Source: an uncultured Pirellula sp.
GTDB lineage: Bacteria; Planctomycetota; Planctomycetia; Pirellulales; Pirellulaceae
Direction: 5' to 3'
NCBI GenBank assembly: GCA_903892355.1
Contig: CAITIE010000032.1
Location: 62,001-126,000, forward strand
DNA length: 64,000 nucleotides
Positions 46,101 through 55,821 of the stretch are shown here, one piece after another (position 1 is the stretch's first letter; every line of letters starts with the position of its first letter). Both the position numbers and the translations under genes were made by a program. Under the pieces are notes generated by a model that was given only the letters and a program-made list of their open reading frames with translations, was not told where the DNA came from and ran no database searches.

Positions 46101-47720
46101 GTGACCTTCACCCCATCCAATTGGAATGTACCGCAAACGGTGACGGTCACTGGTGTGAACGACGACATCGACGACGGGAACATGGGTTACACCATTCTTT
46201 TTGGTGTCGCTAGCTCGACCGATACGCGTTACAACGGAATCGATCCGTCGGATACGACGCTCACCAACACCGACAACGACACCGCTGGAATTACAGTTAG
46301 TGCGTTGTCCGGCCCGGCAACCTCGGAAGCAGGTGCCAGTGTCACGTTTACCATCAAGCTCAATTCACAGCCTACCGCCAGCGTAACGGTACCTCTGTCC
46401 TCCAGCGACATCACGGAAGGAACGGTCAGCCAAAGCCAAGTCGTCTTCACTGCGGCCAACTGGAATCAGCCGGTCACCATCACCGTCACAGGCGTCGATG
46501 ATACGATTTTGGATGGCAATATTGCGTACACCGCGGCGATCGCTGCCGCGACATCGACCGATCTTCTCTACAACGGCATCAACCCAGCCGATTTCTCCCT
46601 CACGAACTTGGACAACGAAGTTGAGCCGCCAACCAAGTTCTTTGTAGTCGATGATGGTGCGACGGATCGGAACTACCACTACGACAGCAATGGTGGTGCT
46701 ATCAGGAACTACGCCATCAACAGTGCCAATACGGCGCCACGAGGAATTGCGACGACCAGTGCTGGTACCAAGCTTTGGGTGGTCGACAACAATAAGAAGG
46801 TTTACGTCTACACCAATACCGGCACGCTTCTTGGTTCTTGGACTGCCGGCTCGCTCGCGTCGAACGCAACCGTAGAAGGGATTGCAACGGACGGCACCAA
46901 CATCTGGATTGTCGATTCCCGCGCGGATCGGGTCTACTACTACGCCAATGCTGCGGCCCGCACTTCAGGCACAGCGACAGCGACGTCGTTTGTACTTGCC
47001 GCAGGAAATACGACACCGAAGGATGTGGTTTTTGGGGTCACGAATAACATTCGGTACCTTTGGGTCGTCAATGACGCGACCACCGACACCGTTTACAGGT
47101 ATGCTTTGGGCACCAACGGGTTGGTTACCGGTAGCGCAACGTCCTGGACGCTGAACTCGGCAAATTCGCGTCCAACGGGAATTACGGTGGACCCGTCGAA
47201 TGCAACTCAGGATATCTGGGTTGTCGATAGCGGAACCGATCGCGTCTACAAGTACGCAAATGGACGTACAGGCGCAGCAGCACTGACCAGTTCCTTTGCT
47301 TTAGCAACCGGTAACACCAATCCTCAAGGCATCGCGGATCCTCCGCCGGCGTGGGCAGCCGGGTGGGTCGACGAGACTGCATCGCCTGCCGCTCATCGAT
47401 CGGTTTCGGCGCCTCTGCCAAACCAACCAAGCGACGCATCATCGCGTTCACGAACCGTCGTCTCGGTACAGGCCGGAGCGACGTCGACCGAAATCGTTTC
47501 CAACCGTGATATCCAAAGAGGCCCCGACTCGACGATGTCTTCGCGACATCCTCGAACAACATCGGCAGCGTTTACGATCTCGTCCCGAGGAGAGCGTTGG
47601 TCCGGAGCACTGTCGGAAATCCGTTCGAAATCCCCTGGAATACGCAGCCAAGGGGATCGAGCCCGTCTCGCCGATTTGGCCATTGCCGATCTTTTAATAA
47701 CCGACGGATTCGAAACCTAG
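43200..47720 (+). CDS. Giant secreted subtilase with Calx-beta-like repeats and a C-terminal propeller
   Basis: 1506 residues. The N-terminus has a planctomycete export-type motif, FEQLELRRLMAAD (31-43), instead of a normal signal peptide. The peptidase S8 domain follows: D195 in VGIIDEGVQVTHPD, H252 in SHGTHVAGTIGG and S429 in YNGTSMATPHVTG, complete and in order. Then come a fibronectin-like part, a segment beginning LLFVDDDLGAAYDVY, two tandem Calx-beta-like repeats (each with TEAGxxVTxxIxL and TVTGVNDD-type ends) and NHL-like repeats (IWVVDSRADRVYYY, DIWVVDSGTDRVYKY). The last 130 residues change to a Ser/Arg-rich composition, possibly a frameshift. It is cell-surface or secreted. Confidence 0.9.
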   Translation: MSSKRKLSTGRSLRNGSGRSSLQLRRLSQGFEQLELRRLMAADLNWSTRPIVGEYTPNEILVQYLPGANAAQRGIARAATNGSVSEQIFTKTMQAAGLGQMERVTLGNGVAVPQAIAALANNPFVAYAEPNYLYKPALVSNDTYYTNGSLWGMYGDDTPSAVGPAGTTNTFGSQAEKAWSDNIVGKSSVVVGIIDEGVQVTHPDLVNNIWVNPYETPNDGIDNDGNGYVDDTNGWDFVNNDKTVYDAGGDSHGTHVAGTIGGDGGNGAGVVGVNWDVTMISTKFLGTNGGSTANAVKALDYLTDLKSRHGLNIVATNNSWGGGGYSQSLHDAIIRSAKSNILFVAAAGNSTTNNDTTASYPSNYSTAVGTTTQTAAAYDSVIAVAAISNTGAIASFSSYGATTVDIGAPGVSINSSVPTNTYASYNGTSMATPHVTGAVALFASVQPAGVSASSIKSAILNSAVPTASLAGKTLTGGRLNAYAALQQASSIALDRSVYGAPATASVTVNYSAANLNASVADTIQITVQSSSELTPEAITLTETGINTGVFSGSFGLLTASPAGDGQLAVSNGDTITATCTAISKSTSATVDLIAPTLSSVSATPQRLTSKIDWNTNESSTTVVLYGTNANNLDKSSINTTLSTAHSATLIGLQPGTTYYYQVQSADAAGNTSTSSVLSFATLAPATLLFVDDDLGAAYDVYFKNALAANSLDFDVWDSSAIGNTPSSTQLSSYQTVIWNTGYDYSTSTATLAAGLSPSEQSQIAGYLNGGGRMLISGQDILYNFGSDVNSATFRQNYLKVTAFTNDAITANHTEAGVAGDAITNGMSLAIAKPSDYPSLYIDALSPAAGATGLLTHGLTTTTNPFTAVSYRGDYSAGGFGMVFLSVPFESISTTAASPNNQTVFLKRTLDFLAGTAGVNVSAPSAPATTEAGGTVTIQVSLLVPPTADVMIPVASSNLAEGTLNVSSVTFTPSNWNVPQTVTVTGVNDDIDDGNMGYTILFGVASSTDTRYNGIDPSDTTLTNTDNDTAGITVSALSGPATSEAGASVTFTIKLNSQPTASVTVPLSSSDITEGTVSQSQVVFTAANWNQPVTITVTGVDDTILDGNIAYTAAIAAATSTDLLYNGINPADFSLTNLDNEVEPPTKFFVVDDGATDRNYHYDSNGGAIRNYAINSANTAPRGIATTSAGTKLWVVDNNKKVYVYTNTGTLLGSWTAGSLASNATVEGIATDGTNIWIVDSRADRVYYYANAAARTSGTATATSFVLAAGNTTPKDVVFGVTNNIRYLWVVNDATTDTVYRYALGTNGLVTGSATSWTLNSANSRPTGITVDPSNATQDIWVVDSGTDRVYKYANGRTGAAALTSSFALATGNTNPQGIADPPPAWAAGWVDETASPAAHRSVSAPLPNQPSDASSRSRTVVSVQAGATSTEIVSNRDIQRGPDSTMSSRHPRTTSAAFTISSRGERWSGALSEIRSKSPGIRSQGDRARLADLAIADLLITDGFET

Positions 47721-47787
47721 CTATCCCTGGCTCCGCGGCAGGTAGTACAATGGAAACTCCCTACCTGCCAACGCTCCGGAGTCGATC

Positions 47788-50703
47788 ATGCAGCGTTTCC
47801 CTCCTGCCATACCTCTCATGCTGTGGATCCTCGGATCCATGGTGGCCTACGCCGATGAGGGGACGGATTTCTTCGAATCCAAAGTCCGCCCGCTGTTGGT
47901 AAAGCATTGCTACGAATGCCATAGCGGTGAAAAGACCAAAGGGGGATTGTCGCTCGATTCGAAGACAGGATGGGAAAAAGGTGGTGAATCCGGTTCGGCA
48001 ATCACGACGGGGGAACCTGACAAAAGCCTTCTGATCGCCGCTATTCGCTACCAAGACTTGGAAATGCCTCCCTCGGGTAAACTCCCAGAAGAGGAGATCC
48101 AAGTTCTCGAAACATGGGTGCGGATGGGTGCCCCAGACCCTCGCATCACACCCGCGAAGATTGGAGGCATGACTGCCGAACAAGCCCAATCGTGGTGGGC
48201 CTTTCAACCCCTGCCACCTGTCGCCAGTGACTTCACTTCAAACTCGATCGATCGAGCGATCGACGCGGTCCTTGACGAACGCGGAATCGCCGCCAGTTCT
48301 CCTGCCGATAAACGAACTTGGTTGCGCCGCGCTACGTACGACCTGACCGGCCTGCCTCCAACAACGGAAGAGATGGACGCGTTCCTCGCTGATTCCTCGA
48401 CGGACTCAGACAACCATGTCCTCGAACGACTCCTCGCATCGCCTCAATATGGAGTGCAATGGGGTCGCCATTGGCTCGACGTGGTCCGGTATGCCGACAC
48501 CGCCGGAGAAAATACCGATCGCCCACTCGTGCACGCCTGGCGGTACCGGAACTGGGTCTTTGATGCGTTCAATCGAGACTTGCCGTACAACCAGTTTGTC
48601 CAAATGCAAATCGCTGGGGATATCCTCTTCGCGAACGCTCCGGACACGCAGCGCAGCGAAGGGATCATCGCAACAGGCTATCTCGCTATTGCACGACGAT
48701 TCGGCCATGATATCGATAAAGATATCCACCTGACCTACGAAGACATCATCGACAATCTTGGTAAAAACTTTGTCGGGATCACCACTGGTTGCGCTCGATG
48801 CCACGACCATAAATACGATCCGGTTACCGCCGACGACTACTACGGGCTGATGGGCTTCCTTGCCAGCACGAAATTCTCGTTCCCCGGTTGCGAGCCTAAA
48901 GGACAACCGAAGGACATGGTCCCACTTCTCGCCCCGAAGGAGGTCGAGTCGCTGATGCAGCCATGGAAGGAACGTAATGCGATTTTCGAGGCGGAAAAGA
49001 AGAAACGCCAAGAAGTAGCGGATCTCGCGCGTAAATCGTTGAAAGAGCAACTCTCTACCGCAACGCATCTCCTCGCTCACGGAAAAATCGCTGAGGGGGC
49101 TTCCGTACCGATCGCTACGAACTCATCTCAATCGCTCGAATCGATCTCTGTTCGAAAAGGCGAAGTCCTCCAATTGACAGTGTTACCAAACGACAATCAT
49201 GGTGCCGACTCCACCTTCGTCGACTGGACGATACGTTCCCAAAACGCTCCGGACCAAGTTTGGAGCACTTCCGAGTTGATTTCGGACTTTTTGCAGTCCA
49301 ACCCTCATCCAGGTGCCCACGGTGCAACTTGGTTCTTGTTAGACGCAACGGATGGTCCGACTCCGCTCCTCGAGAAACGCAAATCGAACGGAGGTAGCGA
49401 GGCTATTCAATCCTGGAGTATCGGCAGCGAACCGTCTGTTTTCGTGAATACCGCAGAGGGTCCAACGAACGTATGGACCTCGCTAAGTGCGAAATCGCTC
49501 TTTGTGCATCCAGGCCCAAGCCGCACTGTCGCGATCGCTTGGACCAGCCCCATCGATGGAATGGTAAGCATCGAGGGTCGAGTCGCGGATGCTCATCCCG
49601 CTGCCCTCGATGGAGTTTCGTTTCGACTGGAGCATTTCGCGTCCACCGACATCGGCGAAAAACTCCTTGCGATCGCCGATGAGAAACTGGCTCCTCTGCA
49701 ATCGCCTGGGCCAGCACCTGAGATCCCGGTTGCCTATGCGGTCGCGGAAGCCTCCCCGGTCCACTCGAAGGTGCACCTCCGAGGTGATCCGGAAAAGCTA
49801 GGAGCAGAGATTCCGCGTCGGTGGATTTCTGTGCTCGGCGGAGATCCCTTGCCTGAAAATGCAGGTAGCGGACGCAAGCAGCTCGGGGATTGGATCGCCT
49901 CCGAACCCATCGCCGCCCGAGTGATGGTGAACCGCGTATGGCAGCTCCATTTCGGACAAGGCCTCGTGCGTACCCCAAACGATTTTGGTTCCCGAGGGGA
50001 TCTTCCCTCGCATCCAGAACTGCTCGACCAACTCGCAGCGTATTTCGTCCAGCAAGGATACAGCATCAAATCGCTTCACCGACTCATCATGAACACTGCA
50101 GCCTACCACCGCAGCAGCGAAGCCAAGGAAGAAGCCGCACAACGAGATCCAGAAAATAAATTTCTCTCGCATTTCAATCGACGCAGACTCACTGCCGAGG
50201 AAATGCGCGATAGCCTCCTGGCGGTTAGCCAGCAACTGGATCTGACTCCATCGCAATCCCATCCATTTCCACCCGAAGCGAGCTGGACATTCACGCAGCA
50301 TGATCCGTTCAACGCCGTGTACGATACCAACAAAAGAAGTGCCTACTTGATGGTGCAACGCCAACGGCGACACCCATTTTTGGCACTCTTTGATGGAGCG
50401 GACCCCAATGCCAGCACCCCGGTACGGCAGTCCACCACAGTCCCTACCCAAGCGTTATATTTTCTCAATGACCCCTTCTTCCATACTCAAGCAACCCAAG
50501 TGGCGACCGCCTTGCTCAAGCAGCCCGACGACGAAACTCGGATCCGAAATCTTTTTCAGCGAAGCCTTCTGAGAGACCCGACTCCGAGCGAACAAAGTCG
50601 ATTGGTGGATTTCGTGAAGCTATATGGCGCTAGCCCTGAGGAAAACTGGGGAGCCGCCGCGCGTATCCTGCTCGCATGCAATGAATTCCTCTATCTGGAC
50701 TAA
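47788..50703 (+). CDS. Planctomycete cytochrome-c-like protein (PSCyt1, DUF1549, DUF1553)
   Basis: 971 residues with a signal peptide (LMLWILGSMVAYA). It opens with a heme-binding CxxCH (CYECH, 41-45) of the PSCyt1 domain. The DUF1549 domain holds WLRRATYDLTGLPPT and the second CxxCH, CARCHDHKYDP (335-339). The DUF1553 domain holds VNRVWQLHFGQGLVRTPNDF and NRRRLTAEEMRDSLL. Such proteins are planctomycete-specific, exported, and usually adjacent to a DUF1501 gene, as here, 15 bases upstream of it. The role is not established; extracytoplasmic polymer breakdown or electron transfer is proposed. Confidence 0.93.
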   Translation: MQRFPPAIPLMLWILGSMVAYADEGTDFFESKVRPLLVKHCYECHSGEKTKGGLSLDSKTGWEKGGESGSAITTGEPDKSLLIAAIRYQDLEMPPSGKLPEEEIQVLETWVRMGAPDPRITPAKIGGMTAEQAQSWWAFQPLPPVASDFTSNSIDRAIDAVLDERGIAASSPADKRTWLRRATYDLTGLPPTTEEMDAFLADSSTDSDNHVLERLLASPQYGVQWGRHWLDVVRYADTAGENTDRPLVHAWRYRNWVFDAFNRDLPYNQFVQMQIAGDILFANAPDTQRSEGIIATGYLAIARRFGHDIDKDIHLTYEDIIDNLGKNFVGITTGCARCHDHKYDPVTADDYYGLMGFLASTKFSFPGCEPKGQPKDMVPLLAPKEVESLMQPWKERNAIFEAEKKKRQEVADLARKSLKEQLSTATHLLAHGKIAEGASVPIATNSSQSLESISVRKGEVLQLTVLPNDNHGADSTFVDWTIRSQNAPDQVWSTSELISDFLQSNPHPGAHGATWFLLDATDGPTPLLEKRKSNGGSEAIQSWSIGSEPSVFVNTAEGPTNVWTSLSAKSLFVHPGPSRTVAIAWTSPIDGMVSIEGRVADAHPAALDGVSFRLEHFASTDIGEKLLAIADEKLAPLQSPGPAPEIPVAYAVAEASPVHSKVHLRGDPEKLGAEIPRRWISVLGGDPLPENAGSGRKQLGDWIASEPIAARVMVNRVWQLHFGQGLVRTPNDFGSRGDLPSHPELLDQLAAYFVQQGYSIKSLHRLIMNTAAYHRSSEAKEEAAQRDPENKFLSHFNRRRLTAEEMRDSLLAVSQQLDLTPSQSHPFPPEASWTFTQHDPFNAVYDTNKRSAYLMVQRQRRHPFLALFDGADPNASTPVRQSTTVPTQALYFLNDPFFHTQATQVATALLKQPDDETRIRNLFQRSLLRDPTPSEQSRLVDFVKLYGASPEENWGAAARILLACNEFLYLD

Positions 50704-50718
50704 GGCGAACAACTCCCG

Positions 50719-52125
50719 ATGTTACCCCCGATCCTTACCAATCGCCGATCGATTTTAAGTTCTGTCGTCGGTTCGACATTGCTCTTCCCTGCTATCGTCG
50801 ATCAACTGCTCGCCGACAATCGCGAACTCGGGACGGATCCGTTGATGCCGCGAGAACCCCACTTTCCCGCGAAAGCGAAACGGGTCATCTTCCTGTTCAT
50901 GACGGGCGGGGTTTCTCACGTCGATACTTTCGATCCCAAACCCGCGCTCACCAAGGATCATGGGAAAGAGATTAAAGCAGACCACCCTGAGATCAAGGAT
51001 CGACCGGGATACGAACGCATTTTCCTCAAAAAGCCTCAATGGGAATTTGCCCCGCACGGACAATGCGGTACAGAGGTCAGTACCCTTTTTCCACACGTTG
51101 CCACCTGCGTCGATGATATCGCTCTCATTCGATCGATGCACACCTCGCACTCCAATCACTACAACGCAACACTCGGAATGCATACGGGCTCGTTCGCTCA
51201 ATCGCGACCGAGCATAGGCTCATGGATGACCTATGGACTCGGAACGATCAATCGCAATCTCCCGGGGTTCATTGTGATCGCTCCCAAACAGACGTATGCC
51301 GGTACACAGGTCTACGCGAATGATTTTCTTCCAGGAGCTTTTCAAGGCACGCTGGTCGTTCCTGGTTCCGAGCCGATTCGCAACGTCGCCCCCCGAACCC
51401 CAGCCGCGAAACAACGGATGGAACTCGAAGCGTTGAAAGCCATCAACCAAGAGCATCTCGCAGCCCGCCCCATGGATGGATCCTTGGCGGCCCGTGTGCA
51501 ATCCTTCGAAACAGCCTTCGGGATGCAGACAGCCGTTCCAGAGGTGTTCGATTTGAGTGGTGAAAGCGACGCAACCCTTGAAAGCTACGGCCTAAAACGT
51601 GGACAAACGACAGGATTTGGTTGGCAATGCCTCGCCGCGCGGCGACTGGTCGAGCGCGGCGTTCGCTTCGTGGAATTGATCGACACTGGTTCCTCAGGCA
51701 ATTGGGACGCTCATGGTGACATGATGACCCACGAACCGCTGGCAAAGAATGTCGACCAACCGATCGCCGCACTCCTAAAGGATCTCAAGCAACGAGGCAT
51801 GCTCGACGACACACTTGTTGTTTGGACGACCGAGTTCGGTCGAACTCCGTTCAACAACACTGCAGAAGCGAAAGGGCGTGAGCATCATCCATGGGCGTTC
51901 AGCTCCTGGCTAGCTGGGGCTGGAGTCAAGCCCGGTACTGTCTACGGAGAAACCGATGAACATGGCGTCCGCGTCGCTAACAACGGGGTCCACGTCCATG
52001 ACTTCCATGCCACAATCCTACACCTCATGGGATTCGATCATGAAAAACTTACCTTCCGCCACAGCGGCCGCGACTATCGACTCACCGATGTCGAAGGCAA
52101 TGTCGTCCAAGCTGTATTAGCATAG
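50719..52125 (+). CDS. DUF1501 exported protein
   Basis: 468 residues of the sulfatase-like, alkaline-phosphatase-fold DUF1501 family. The N-terminus RRSILSSVVGSTLLFPAIV is a Tat-like signal. The typical FLFMTGGVSHVDTFDPKP, the RSMHTSHSNHYNAT segment, RRLVERGVRFVELID, VVWTTEFGRTPF and REHHPWAFSSWLAG are all visible. It follows the PSCyt1/DUF1549/DUF1553 gene by 15 bases, the usual planctomycete pair, and converges on the sialate esterase gene. The enzymatic activity of the family is not proven. Confidence 0.92.
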   Translation: MLPPILTNRRSILSSVVGSTLLFPAIVDQLLADNRELGTDPLMPREPHFPAKAKRVIFLFMTGGVSHVDTFDPKPALTKDHGKEIKADHPEIKDRPGYERIFLKKPQWEFAPHGQCGTEVSTLFPHVATCVDDIALIRSMHTSHSNHYNATLGMHTGSFAQSRPSIGSWMTYGLGTINRNLPGFIVIAPKQTYAGTQVYANDFLPGAFQGTLVVPGSEPIRNVAPRTPAAKQRMELEALKAINQEHLAARPMDGSLAARVQSFETAFGMQTAVPEVFDLSGESDATLESYGLKRGQTTGFGWQCLAARRLVERGVRFVELIDTGSSGNWDAHGDMMTHEPLAKNVDQPIAALLKDLKQRGMLDDTLVVWTTEFGRTPFNNTAEAKGREHHPWAFSSWLAGAGVKPGTVYGETDEHGVRVANNGVHVHDFHATILHLMGFDHEKLTFRHSGRDYRLTDVEGNVVQAVLA

Positions 52126-52153
52126 TCGCGACTCTTTCATTCGCGTTGTGCAA

Positions 52154-53782
52154 CTACCAGTCGTCGGTCCGAAACGGGGATGCAGGGAGTCCATCACGAT
52201 TGTAAAGATTAGCGCCATCGGGGTTCATGGTGAATGCGTACCGGACGGCGACCGGGTTTTCAATATCTGGGTGGCTGCACACGACGGTATCTCCTTCGAT
52301 CGTGGCTTGGGCCCATTTCCAATCACGATCCGATCCAGCGATCGCGAATCGCTTCAGTGGCTCACCCTCAGCAGACGTTGCTACGTCGCGTCCATGTTTG
52401 CGACCGACCATCAGCCCCGCGCCGACGTGATCAAATTCAAGAACCGCTTTGTTTCCTGAGACACTGAGTCCACGGTACAAAGGCCCGGATACTTCGATCT
52501 TTTTCCCGTACTGATTGGCGAGCGCCCATCGTGCTAAACGTTCCCCCACGTCCAATTTGTTCTTTGGGTGAATGTCCTCTGCGTCACCGATATCGATGGC
52601 AACCGCCATGCCCGTATTGGGCAAACTCAAGCATCGACGTTGGGCATCCCGGAAAAACGCCCACCCCTCCGCATTTGCTGGATCGTTGGAGGGTTTTTGC
52701 CATGATGCCAACTGAACAAAATAAAACGGGAGTTCTGGGTCGCCAAACCAATTCCTCCAATCGGTAATCATGGCGCGCTTTTTCTCAAGGTATTGAATGC
52801 CGTCGGCAGCGCTACCAGCGTTGTTCTCGCCCTGATACCACAATACTCCGCGCATCGCAAACGACTTCAGTGGATGGATCATCCCATTGTGGAGCGTTAC
52901 ACAACGTGGCCGGAACATCTTTTCACCGAACGGAAAATCAGGGACAGCTGGAGGCATGGGAATCTCTCGTCCCTCATCCATCGCCCCCTTGGCCTCGAGC
53001 GTCCATTTCTCCACCGAAGGAACGACGCCTGCGAGATCCTTTTGATACTGCGCGAGGGAATCTCGCATCATTTTTGCGTACGGTTCGAGGACTGGCGTGT
53101 TCATCAAGGTATCTTGCGACATCCAACACTCGATGTTGGTTCCACCGACACTCGATCGAAGCAGTCCTATGGGAACCCCCGTCTCTCGATGAACCCGCCG
53201 TGCGAAATAATATCCCACCGCTGAAAACCCGTGAGATGTCTCTGGCCTAGAAACGAACCACCTTCCTTTCACATCTTTTTGAGGCGTCGAAGCAAAATGG
53301 TACTCGACTCCAAAATGGCGAATCAGAGGGTAGTCCGACGCGCGAATGTCCTCGGCCGCGTCGCATCCACCCAACGCCCATTCCATATTGGACTGACCAC
53401 TGCATAACCACACATCACCGAGCACTACATCTCGAATGCGTAGTTCATTGCTCGCGGAGACGATCAAGTCCCTCCCCTCGCGCGATACGCCTTGTGGACC
53501 CAACGTGCATTCCCAGCGCCCACCCTCGGACACGATTGCCTCCGACGTTTCCCGTCCAAACGCAACGCGTACCTTCTCCCCAGGTTCCCCCCATCCCCAT
53601 ACCGGCAGAGGACGATCCCGTTGCAGAACCATATGATCCGAGAAAATCGCCGGTAAACGCACCTCAGCGCGTGCAACGCCGTTTCCGAATTGCAGAACGA
53701 GACCAGTCCAACATGCAGTGAAAAGCACCTTGGTCAAAAGCGTTCTGGTCAAAAAAGCTCCGCTAACACCATTGATTCGCAT
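52154..53782 (-). CDS. Sialate O-acetylesterase-like exported protein
   Basis: 542 residues with a signal peptide region (LFTACWTGLVLQFGNGVARA). It opens LPAIFSDHMVLQRDRPLPVW, typical of the family, with an SGNH-type esterase domain: WLCSGQSNMEWAL (S131), SVGGTNIECWMSQ, and MIHPLKSFAMRGVLWYQGE. It removes acetyl groups from sialic acids or other acetylated sugars such as xylan. The ATG at 53782 is chosen; the frame extends by a TTG to 53800. It lies 97 bases downstream of the CotH-like lipoprotein gene, possibly in one unit. Confidence 0.9.
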   Translation of the reverse strand: MRINGVSGAFLTRTLLTKVLFTACWTGLVLQFGNGVARAEVRLPAIFSDHMVLQRDRPLPVWGWGEPGEKVRVAFGRETSEAIVSEGGRWECTLGPQGVSREGRDLIVSASNELRIRDVVLGDVWLCSGQSNMEWALGGCDAAEDIRASDYPLIRHFGVEYHFASTPQKDVKGRWFVSRPETSHGFSAVGYYFARRVHRETGVPIGLLRSSVGGTNIECWMSQDTLMNTPVLEPYAKMMRDSLAQYQKDLAGVVPSVEKWTLEAKGAMDEGREIPMPPAVPDFPFGEKMFRPRCVTLHNGMIHPLKSFAMRGVLWYQGENNAGSAADGIQYLEKKRAMITDWRNWFGDPELPFYFVQLASWQKPSNDPANAEGWAFFRDAQRRCLSLPNTGMAVAIDIGDAEDIHPKNKLDVGERLARWALANQYGKKIEVSGPLYRGLSVSGNKAVLEFDHVGAGLMVGRKHGRDVATSAEGEPLKRFAIAGSDRDWKWAQATIEGDTVVCSHPDIENPVAVRYAFTMNPDGANLYNRDGLPASPFRTDDW

Positions 53783-53879
53783 CCGTTGTTTCCTATTCAA
53801 GCAGACTCAGTGAACACCGTCGACAGTTTTGTGGACGGAGCGTTTCGCCGAATAGTGTCGGCATCGGGAGGAGAGCGAT

Positions 53880-55571
53880 TTATTCTAGTCGCTCGAGGCG
53901 CATTGACTTTCTATCGATCACCAAATTTCCTGCTGCTCCCCGGACTCCCACCAAAACCTCGACGCTCGCTCGATCCTCAAGCACCGTGATCTCCATGGCG
54001 ATCTCTTGCCACATTGCATCTCCCTCCCAACGCAACCAGCGTTCGTCGCGTTGCGTACCGTAAACGATCGTTTCCAGATTCTCAGCATCCAACGGCTGTA
54101 ATTCCGAAACGCGAAACCGCCCTCGCAGAAAGTACTTGCCTCGCGAAAGCAACATCGGGCACCGCCACGCTCCCATTCCCGATTGCTCTCCTAAGAAATC
54201 CACTTCCAAACGTTCATCGCTGGTCCCCTCTCCTGAGACTGTCGCCGCGATCCTGTCACCGTCGGTGCTTGGATACCACGAATCCAACGGAACAGAACCT
54301 TTTAAAGGTATTTCTACTGGAACGGGATCTTCATCTTCCAATTGCGCGAGCATGTTTTCCGCTCGCTCGCGAATCCGTTGCTTGAGATCCTCAACCTTTT
54401 GCCGGTGTTGATCCTGAAATTCTCCGCCTAATTCTCCAATACTTTCCTGCAATTGCACCGATTTCTCTTCGATCGCTTCTAGAAGTTCGTCCGGTGGGTA
54501 AAAGATCGGCATCAGTTCGCGCACTTTTTCGCGGTATTGGTTCCTCAAGGTGTCGGAACTCATTACCACACGTGCAACCAACGCCCCGTTGGGATCAAAC
54601 AGAGGCATCCCAATGTCGCCGAAGATCTGGTCCATCCCGTGGGGTAGAAATACCGCCCGATTGGAATCCGGGTCCAAGTACAACCGGTAATTATTGGCGC
54701 TGTTGCAATAGCCGTCCCAATGCGCCACCATCCTCTCCAACGCGAAAAAGGTCAGAAACCGATCGAGATCGATCAGCTCCGAGAACCCCTCTACGCGTGC
54801 CTGAAAATCTCCACTCCCCAATCGTGTTGCGATCGTACGGAGATCGCTGTGATCGTCGACGCCATCACCTGCATCCTTTTCGAGTTCCGCATCCAGATCC
54901 TGCACAAATCCGCCATCGTATAGATTTCCCTTTGCCTCAGTAAAAAAACGCTGGATCAGGATCTCATCGTATCCCTCGCGAAGCACATACAATTCGGGCG
55001 GCCGGTCGTTGATCGTAAGGACCGCATGGGCCACACGAGGTGCGGGATAATGGGCCCGCCGAAAGACTTCGCTTCCCAACCACTCGTTCAAATACGTGTC
55101 ATCCTGAACTGAATTGTTCAAGTGGAATTTGTCGAGAGAATGGAAACGCACTCCCTTCTCGTACTTGTCCATGTTGATCGTAAAGCCAGGTTTCCCATCG
55201 AACCCCTGAAAACTACCGGCTGCTCCTTTTAACTTGATACCGATGGTCGAAAAAATCGCCCGCCCCGATTCCTCCAACGACGCTCGTACATAAGGCCTGT
55301 CGTCCCGCTGCAGTTTACCGATGTTGCTCTCGGAAATGCCGAGCTTCAAGGCATGCACCCCACGGTAGGAAAATACCTCGGCACTCGCATCGGAAGTCGC
55401 AGCGTTGGGAAGAGACAGTTCTGAACGGGGCGATTCTGAACGCCCCCCGATCACCCCAGGGACCGAATCGGTACCCAGTCGTGGCTTGGATCGGTCACAC
55501 CCCACCCCCGATACTATGCCCACGGCAACGAAGATTACGATCCAAAAATAACTTGGATGGACACAATCCAT
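53880..55571 (-). CDS. CotH-like protein-kinase-fold lipoprotein
   Basis: 563 residues from the ATG at 55571. The N-terminus MDCVHPSYFWIVIF leads to a lipobox, VSGVGC, so it is a lipoprotein. The CotH domain (about 75-370) shows KFHLNNSVQDDTYLNEWL, VLREGYDEILIQRFF, MVAHWDGYCNSANNYRLYLD and FLPHGMDQIFGD, matching the CotH kinase-like pattern. A coiled coil and a beta-rich module of about 130 residues follow. Family members include spore coat kinase CotH and bacterial polymer-binding proteins. The longer frame to 55679 would hide the signal peptide and is less likely. Confidence 0.85.
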   Translation of the reverse strand: MDCVHPSYFWIVIFVAVGIVSGVGCDRSKPRLGTDSVPGVIGGRSESPRSELSLPNAATSDASAEVFSYRGVHALKLGISESNIGKLQRDDRPYVRASLEESGRAIFSTIGIKLKGAAGSFQGFDGKPGFTINMDKYEKGVRFHSLDKFHLNNSVQDDTYLNEWLGSEVFRRAHYPAPRVAHAVLTINDRPPELYVLREGYDEILIQRFFTEAKGNLYDGGFVQDLDAELEKDAGDGVDDHSDLRTIATRLGSGDFQARVEGFSELIDLDRFLTFFALERMVAHWDGYCNSANNYRLYLDPDSNRAVFLPHGMDQIFGDIGMPLFDPNGALVARVVMSSDTLRNQYREKVRELMPIFYPPDELLEAIEEKSVQLQESIGELGGEFQDQHRQKVEDLKQRIRERAENMLAQLEDEDPVPVEIPLKGSVPLDSWYPSTDGDRIAATVSGEGTSDERLEVDFLGEQSGMGAWRCPMLLSRGKYFLRGRFRVSELQPLDAENLETIVYGTQRDERWLRWEGDAMWQEIAMEITVLEDRASVEVLVGVRGAAGNLVIDRKSMRLERLE

Positions 55572-55766
55572 AGAGACCTTGGCGGGCTCCGTTGATGGGG
55601 CTTTAAAATCAATAGGATCCATAAAATATTCCGCTAGCGCATCGCCTGTGATACCCATACGCCCAAATGCACTGACCACTTTCCAGTGAGTTCCTTGGCA
55701 ACTACAAACACGCCTTGTTTCACGCTACAGTATCATCCTCCTTCGTGCGTTACTTCGCAATTGGGT

Positions 55767-55804
55767 AAAGTCAGCACAAGAGGTCAGCACTAGAGGTCAG
55801 CAAG
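55767..55804 (+). repeat. Imperfect 13-bp triplicated GTCAGCA sequence
   Basis: A GTCAGCA-containing unit of about 13 bases occurs three times in tandem before the SDR gene start (AGTCAGCACAAG, AGGTCAGCACTAG, AGGTCAGCAAGG). Mismatches separate the copies. It may be slippage remnants or a weak operator array. Confidence 0.55.
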
Positions 55805-55821
55805 GATACTTGCGAGTTATT

